Shown here piece by piece: positions 59,894 through 64,000 of a stretch of 64,000 bases of DNA; position 1 is the stretch's first letter; each line of letters starts with the position of its first letter. The notes below the pieces were generated by a model that made no database searches, was not told the origin of the DNA, and saw only the letters and a list, made by a program, of their open reading frames with translations. The position numbers were made by a program, and so were the translations under genes. Origin of the DNA: an uncultured Prevotellaceae bacterium (GTDB taxonomy: Bacteria > Bacteroidota > Bacteroidia > Bacteroidales > Bacteroidaceae); assembly GCA_900314755.1 (NCBI GenBank), contig OMWH01000006.1, positions 1-64,000 of the forward strand, written 5' to 3'.

Positions 59894-62500
59894 TTACTTT
59901 TGGAACAACCAATCAACCTCTCCGGAGGGACCATTGAGTCCACAGTCACGTTGTTTGATAATGCTATCGGTGAATCCTGCTACCATGAGGATGCCCTTGG
60001 GCAGATGTAATGTCTGGCGACCAGCAGGAAGGGTGTACTGGTGGATGTTTACCTTTGGCATCTGTACGATACTGATAGCATTGGTGAGCAGAGGCTCTGC
60101 CTGTCCGTACTCATTGCCAGTAGCGTCAATCTCCAGTTTTGGTGCTTTTGCCCATTTGGAGTCATCATCCTTGAAGAGACCTACGAGGAGTTTCACGGGT
60201 TTGTCACTTTCAAACTCAATGGTTGTTCCTACGATGCGCGTCGTGTCACGGTTTAGTACAAGTGCTTGCAAACCGATAAGTTCAGGAGCGACAGAGTCAA
60301 CAGGGGTGTCAGGACGGTTCTCGAAGATAATGGCACCTTTCTTAAGAGTGATGAGTTGAGTGTTCTTTGCGAAGAGTTTAACGCTGGCAGGTCGGGCTGG
60401 CAGGATGTTCTCATTTGCTTTCTCCATAGGGTTCTTCAGTTTAATGATATTCTCTTTGAGAGCATCGAGTTCTGCCTGATAAACCGTAGCAAGTTCCGAC
60501 CATGTCTTCATCTTCCCGCCGTCGCCACCTACAGGAATACGGCGCTGGGCTGTCTGCATGGAGTTTGCATAAAGGTAGGCATCCTGTGTAGCTGCGCTCA
60601 GCATGTTCCACCAGTTCTGACTCAGTTCCATATACTGAACGGCTTTATCCAGATACTTGATATCCTGTGACCATTTGTAGTTCAGAACCTGTTGTGCGGC
60701 AATCACCTTCAAGCGGAAGGCGGCTGCGAACATACGGTAGAACTTCATGTCTTTCCTGACACGCTCAAACTCATCAGCATGACGTGTCGGATTTGCTACT
60801 AAGAGGTCGACAGCATGTTCTGCCTCGATGCCATGTTGTGCACATTGTTCCACGATGTCTAATGGCAGTTCACCTACGTGCTTCTCACCCTTCCATTCTT
60901 TTTCCACATATTCAATGAGTTTCTCACCTTCTGGTCCACAACTCTCATAGAAACCGGGATAGATGGTGTATTTGTAAGGATTCACCAATTCTCCCATTGT
61001 CATACCGAGCAGCAAAGTCTGTCGGTTACCTTCCGTGATGCCAAAGCGACGTAATAGCTTAGGTGCGATCTCACCTGCCTCGTCATAAGCTCTTAGCAAT
61101 TGTCCCGCAGATATAGTGTCAATACCATAGTAGTCAGCAAGTTGCTCTTTCCAGTATGTCTGGTCAGTACCTCTTTCACAGTTCCAGGCATAACGTCCCC
61201 AAGCCCGGTACCACATCCAGTCTCGGTCTATTTGCAACAGCCGGCGACCATCCTGTAGCTTATCGGCAGTATAGGGCCAGTCCCAGTAACTTGCCTGGGG
61301 ATAGAGATGTAGTCCCTTGGAATGATGTACACGATGCATCGCCTGTACTGCTTTCTGTGTAAAGGCAGGTGAGGACCATCTCCATGGTTCCAGATTGGCA
61401 AGGATATGTACATTGTCAATATGAATGGGAGCTGCGGCGGCAAGCATACGGTGTGTCTCCCCCCATGGACCACCCGGTTCATAGGTTGTCAGACTCTCTC
61501 CCGTATATTTGTTCATCGTATAGATATTGGGGTAGAGTGGGAGTGATGCCTTCAGTACGGCAGGACCGTCGGTGTCATGGTTACGCAGGATGATGGGTGG
61601 CGTGTCTGTGCGTCCTGAAGCCTTCAGTCCATCCTTGATACCCGGGATCACGGTCTCTGTCATCCATTTTATGTCTGTGTCAATGCCAGACATTGCCTCA
61701 CCCAGACAGACGAGGAATCCTACTCTTGGATATTTCTCAACGAAGGCTGCTATAGACTTACGTGTATAGTCTGCTATCAGGGGAGTGATAGGGCGGTTAC
61801 GGTCTTGGGTCTTCAGTCCATAATGGTCTGCAAAGGGTTTGCTCAGGATAATATTGTAGAACATCTGTATGACACGGATGCCACGGCGGTCAGCCTCGTC
61901 GACGAGGAAACCGAACATCTCCTGGTTTTTCTGCATAGTGGCATCATCCACCTCAGGAGCAAAAGGATAGTCCTTGAGTTTCACCAGTGAGGCGAAAGGG
62001 TGTCCGTTCCAGAGATACACCGTATTCATGTTGTTCTCTGCGAGTAGGTCAAGGTAGCGTATCCAGAGTTGTTTGTCATAAAACCAAGGGAATTTCTCTG
62101 GTGTATAGGGGTACTCATATACCCGATGTCCAGGTAGGTAGACTGTTTTCTGTAGTCCGACACAGGCTCCACGCAGTTTCATCTGTGGTACTTCATGGAT
62201 AGTTGTCAGTTGGCTGAGTGTCGGGTCTTCTTGCAGTAATTCCAACAGTTTGTTAACACCATAGATGGCACCAGCGCCATCATTACCAATTACTCGTACT
62301 TTCTTTCCTTTACGTACCAAAGTGAATCCTTCAGCCTCGCCATTACTGTCAATCTCGATGGAGACATGCTGCTTACCTTCCTTACCATTTAATAAGGTGG
62401 CTGCGTAACTTGTCTGTGGGGTAACGTTTTTGACGTATACTTTACCATAGGCAACGTGAGAAGTCAGTATGCACAGCGCACAGATTATTTTCTTGATCAT
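59894..62500 (-). CDS. Exported TIM-barrel glycosidase, probably GH138 alpha-galacturonidase
   Basis: 868 residues with signal peptide MIKKIICALCILTSHVAYGK. Residues about 20-110 look like the GH20b/GH67N-type alpha/beta domain (GNDGAGAIYGVNKLLELL). The barrel follows (YLDLLAENNMNTVYLWNGHPF, GFLVCLGEAMSG, IYTMNKYTGESLTTYEPGGPW, ILANLEPWRW), then a helical region and a C-terminal sandwich. Glu268 in LGEAMSG and Glu335 in KYTGES are 67 residues apart, the same spacing I recall for the catalytic pair of BpGH138 (Glu294/Glu361), an RG-II chain A alpha-galacturonidase. That is suggestive, not proof; GH67- or GH115-related alpha-glucuronidase is the alternative. 4-base overlap with the upstream GH78. 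Confidence 0.62.
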   Translation of the reverse strand: MIKKIICALCILTSHVAYGKVYVKNVTPQTSYAATLLNGKEGKQHVSIEIDSNGEAEGFTLVRKGKKVRVIGNDGAGAIYGVNKLLELLQEDPTLSQLTTIHEVPQMKLRGACVGLQKTVYLPGHRVYEYPYTPEKFPWFYDKQLWIRYLDLLAENNMNTVYLWNGHPFASLVKLKDYPFAPEVDDATMQKNQEMFGFLVDEADRRGIRVIQMFYNIILSKPFADHYGLKTQDRNRPITPLIADYTRKSIAAFVEKYPRVGFLVCLGEAMSGIDTDIKWMTETVIPGIKDGLKASGRTDTPPIILRNHDTDGPAVLKASLPLYPNIYTMNKYTGESLTTYEPGGPWGETHRMLAAAAPIHIDNVHILANLEPWRWSSPAFTQKAVQAMHRVHHSKGLHLYPQASYWDWPYTADKLQDGRRLLQIDRDWMWYRAWGRYAWNCERGTDQTYWKEQLADYYGIDTISAGQLLRAYDEAGEIAPKLLRRFGITEGNRQTLLLGMTMGELVNPYKYTIYPGFYESCGPEGEKLIEYVEKEWKGEKHVGELPLDIVEQCAQHGIEAEHAVDLLVANPTRHADEFERVRKDMKFYRMFAAAFRLKVIAAQQVLNYKWSQDIKYLDKAVQYMELSQNWWNMLSAATQDAYLYANSMQTAQRRIPVGGDGGKMKTWSELATVYQAELDALKENIIKLKNPMEKANENILPARPASVKLFAKNTQLITLKKGAIIFENRPDTPVDSVAPELIGLQALVLNRDTTRIVGTTIEFESDKPVKLLVGLFKDDDSKWAKAPKLEIDATGNEYGQAEPLLTNAISIVQMPKVNIHQYTLPAGRQTLHLPKGILMVAGFTDSIIKQRDCGLNGPSGEVDWLFQK

Positions 62501-64000
62501 AGACTAATTTTTATTTCTTTATTTGCGGGAATACTTATTTGTTGATCACCAATGATGAGTGTCCCATGTCCTCCATCACTCTGCACGGATATCTCATGGG
62601 TATTCATCTTCACGTGAATCTTTCCAAACGGTGTGGGAACATCACCTTCCATCCACTTCAGTCCGCCAAGTGCAGGATGTACCTCATATTCCTCATAACC
62701 GGGTTTTGTTGGTCTCACACCGAGGAAATACTTTCCTATCAAGTAGATAGGACTGGCTCCCCATGCATGGCATAAACTCTTTCCGTATGGTCTGCCATAC
62801 ATGGCTAGATGTTGCGTTCCTTTTTCTTCTGGATTATATTTCTCCCAGAACGAGGTGGCACCTTCACGGAGCATACCCCCCCAATAGGCTTTCATCTCTT
62901 GCAGGACTTGTTCTTGCAAACCGTCTATGCAGAGTGTTTCCAGTTCGTAGAAACGCATATATGGTGTTGTGATGGGGTCGATGACAGGGTTCAGCATCAC
63001 GCTTTGCATAATCTCATGACGCTCCTCCTCATAGGCTAAACCGTAGAGGATGGCAAACATGTTGGCGAATTTGGTAATCTGCTTGTTTATCTTACCGTCC
63101 TCAATAGCATGATAATATGCTTTCTGCTCATAGCTCCAGAAGGTCTGTTTTATCTTATTGCGCAGAGATTCTGACTTCACACGGTAGTCCGTTTTGATAT
63201 TCAGGAGTTTAGAGCAGACCGCCATCGTCTCCATCGCCTTCATGAGCAGAATCTGTTCGAAGCACAGCGTACCACGTTTGTGCATAGGGAAGTCCACCCA
63301 GTCTACGAAGATCCAGTCATCAGCTTGTCCTTCTGCCATACCATCCTCGTTCAGTCGTCCTTCGACATAATCCATGAGTGTCACCATCCGGGGCCACATC
63401 TCACGGACGAAAGCAATATCTGCCGTATACAGATAGTAGTCATAAATGGACTTAAACCAGTAGAATGTGTAGTCCATGATGGTATTGACATGCGCAGTCA
63501 CAGGGTCTTTCCCTCGTAACTGACGGATGGTACGTTTCACACATTCAGTGTCGAAACGGAGGTAATAGTTCATCAGGTAAGACTGTATGGCATCGCCACT
63601 CCATGTCCAGCGGTCACGCTTGATACCATCCATGAAGAACTCTCGAGTAGTAAGGTCCATGGTATAGGCGGCAACGTCCCAGATATGGTTAAGCTCCTCA
63701 TCGGAGCAGCGGAAAGACCCACTTCTTTCTGTATCAAACGGTGCGTATTCGTAGTCCATCAAGACCTCTTCAAAAGAGCTGTCAGGCTCTTTCTCGATAT
63801 AGACATAGCGGAATGCCTTGCTGTCTAGCTTCCCTCCCTCGGAAAGTATGTCCAGGGTCTCGCAATGTTCTTTGTCCAATGCCTCTTCAGCACTTTCTCC
63901 ATAATAGATATGGATACGCCCTTTCAGTCCTTTTACTTTCAAATAACCAAAAGTCTCCTTTCCGAAATCATACAGACCGTCTTTCTCTCTGACAGGTCGT
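62497..64000 (-). CDS. GH78 alpha-L-rhamnosidase (5' partial)
   Basis: The frame stays open to the window edge: residues before the TTG at 63942 read VREKDGLYDFGKETFGYLKV, a normal GH78 stretch, so the start lies beyond 64000. About 500 residues are visible. The (alpha/alpha)6 barrel shows MDGIKRDRWTWSGDAIQSY and GATSFWEKYNPEEKG, the regions holding the catalytic acids, and SLCHAWGASPIYLIGKY typical of the C-terminal part. No insertions are seen. It is coupled to the GH138-like gene by an ATGA overlap. Confidence 0.88.
   Translation of the reverse strand, partial: RPVREKDGLYDFGKETFGYLKVKGLKGRIHIYYGESAEEALDKEHCETLDILSEGGKLDSKAFRYVYIEKEPDSSFEEVLMDYEYAPFDTERSGSFRCSDEELNHIWDVAAYTMDLTTREFFMDGIKRDRWTWSGDAIQSYLMNYYLRFDTECVKRTIRQLRGKDPVTAHVNTIMDYTFYWFKSIYDYYLYTADIAFVREMWPRMVTLMDYVEGRLNEDGMAEGQADDWIFVDWVDFPMHKRGTLCFEQILLMKAMETMAVCSKLLNIKTDYRVKSESLRNKIKQTFWSYEQKAYYHAIEDGKINKQITKFANMFAILYGLAYEEERHEIMQSVMLNPVIDPITTPYMRFYELETLCIDGLQEQVLQEMKAYWGGMLREGATSFWEKYNPEEKGTQHLAMYGRPYGKSLCHAWGASPIYLIGKYFLGVRPTKPGYEEYEVHPALGGLKWMEGDVPTPFGKIHVKMNTHEISVQSDGGHGTLIIGDQQISIPANKEIKISL

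Noticed and set aside
59894-62500. GH115 or GH67 alpha-glucuronidase
   Set aside because: The N-terminal domain is shared with those families but the barrel motifs do not fit; GH138 fits better, though not proven.

Overview
The window looks like chromosomal DNA from a gut or rumen member of the Bacteroidales, most likely Prevotella/Segatella-like. The evidence is the TTTG-N19/20-TAnnTTTG promoters, the many lipid- or Sec-exported multi-domain glycoside hydrolases, the Prevotella-style C-terminal tail on the first protein, and the absence of Shine-Dalgarno-rich starts. No RNA genes, transposases, SusC/SusD pair or sensor/regulator gene were found here.

Layout. 1-3000: the 3' end of a surface glycan-binding protein, then a MntA/HepT toxin-antitoxin pair lying between two copies of the same gene tail and terminator. 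3043-18979: a six-gene plus-strand operon (three-module GH142/143-like enzyme, STN-esterase, GH95, GH140 apiosidase, GH78-propeller, GH2). 19150-24505: a minus-strand operon (beta-helix GH141-like enzyme, cytoplasmic GH31, sodium/solute symporter). 24597-26257: a divergent plus-strand pair encoding an MtaA-like methyltransferase and a stand-alone methionine-synthase activation protein. 26240-40805: a tightly packed five-gene minus operon (GH2, GH106, acetylesterase, DUF5703-GH78, and a three-module corrinoid methyltransferase as its last gene). 40919-43372: DapA-family aldolase and a second symporter. 43379-50007: a GH137-like/GH2 fusion and a LacZ-type GH2. 50008-51138: a repeat-rich intergenic island. 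51139-58798: a type I restriction operon carrying a DUF1016 nuclease and AbiH. 59069-59741: a second MntA/HepT pair. 59894-64000: a GH138-like enzyme and a GH78 running off the window.

How it fits together. The set of enzymes (GH140, GH95, GH141-like, GH138-like, GH137-like/GH2, GH142/143-like, GH106, several GH78 and GH2, esterases, a keto-acid aldolase) is the toolkit expected for rhamnogalacturonan-II (RG-II), the pectin that contains apiose, L-galactose, Kdo/Dha and the methyl ethers 2-O-methyl-xylose and 2-O-methyl-fucose. The most interesting part is a corrinoid methyl-transfer system wired into this locus: a UroD-like + homocysteine-methyltransferase + B12-binding fusion that lacks the folate domain of MetH, plus an MtaA-like protein and a separate reactivation protein. 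I infer that it removes methyl groups from a methyl ether, plausibly the O-methyl sugars of RG-II released in the cytoplasm, and passes them to homocysteine. The two divergent intergenic regions of this core share a dyad element, which suggests one regulon.

A second genome-level oddity is the presence of heptanucleotide tandem repeats inside at least eight coding sequences, almost always in the orientation that has no stop codons.
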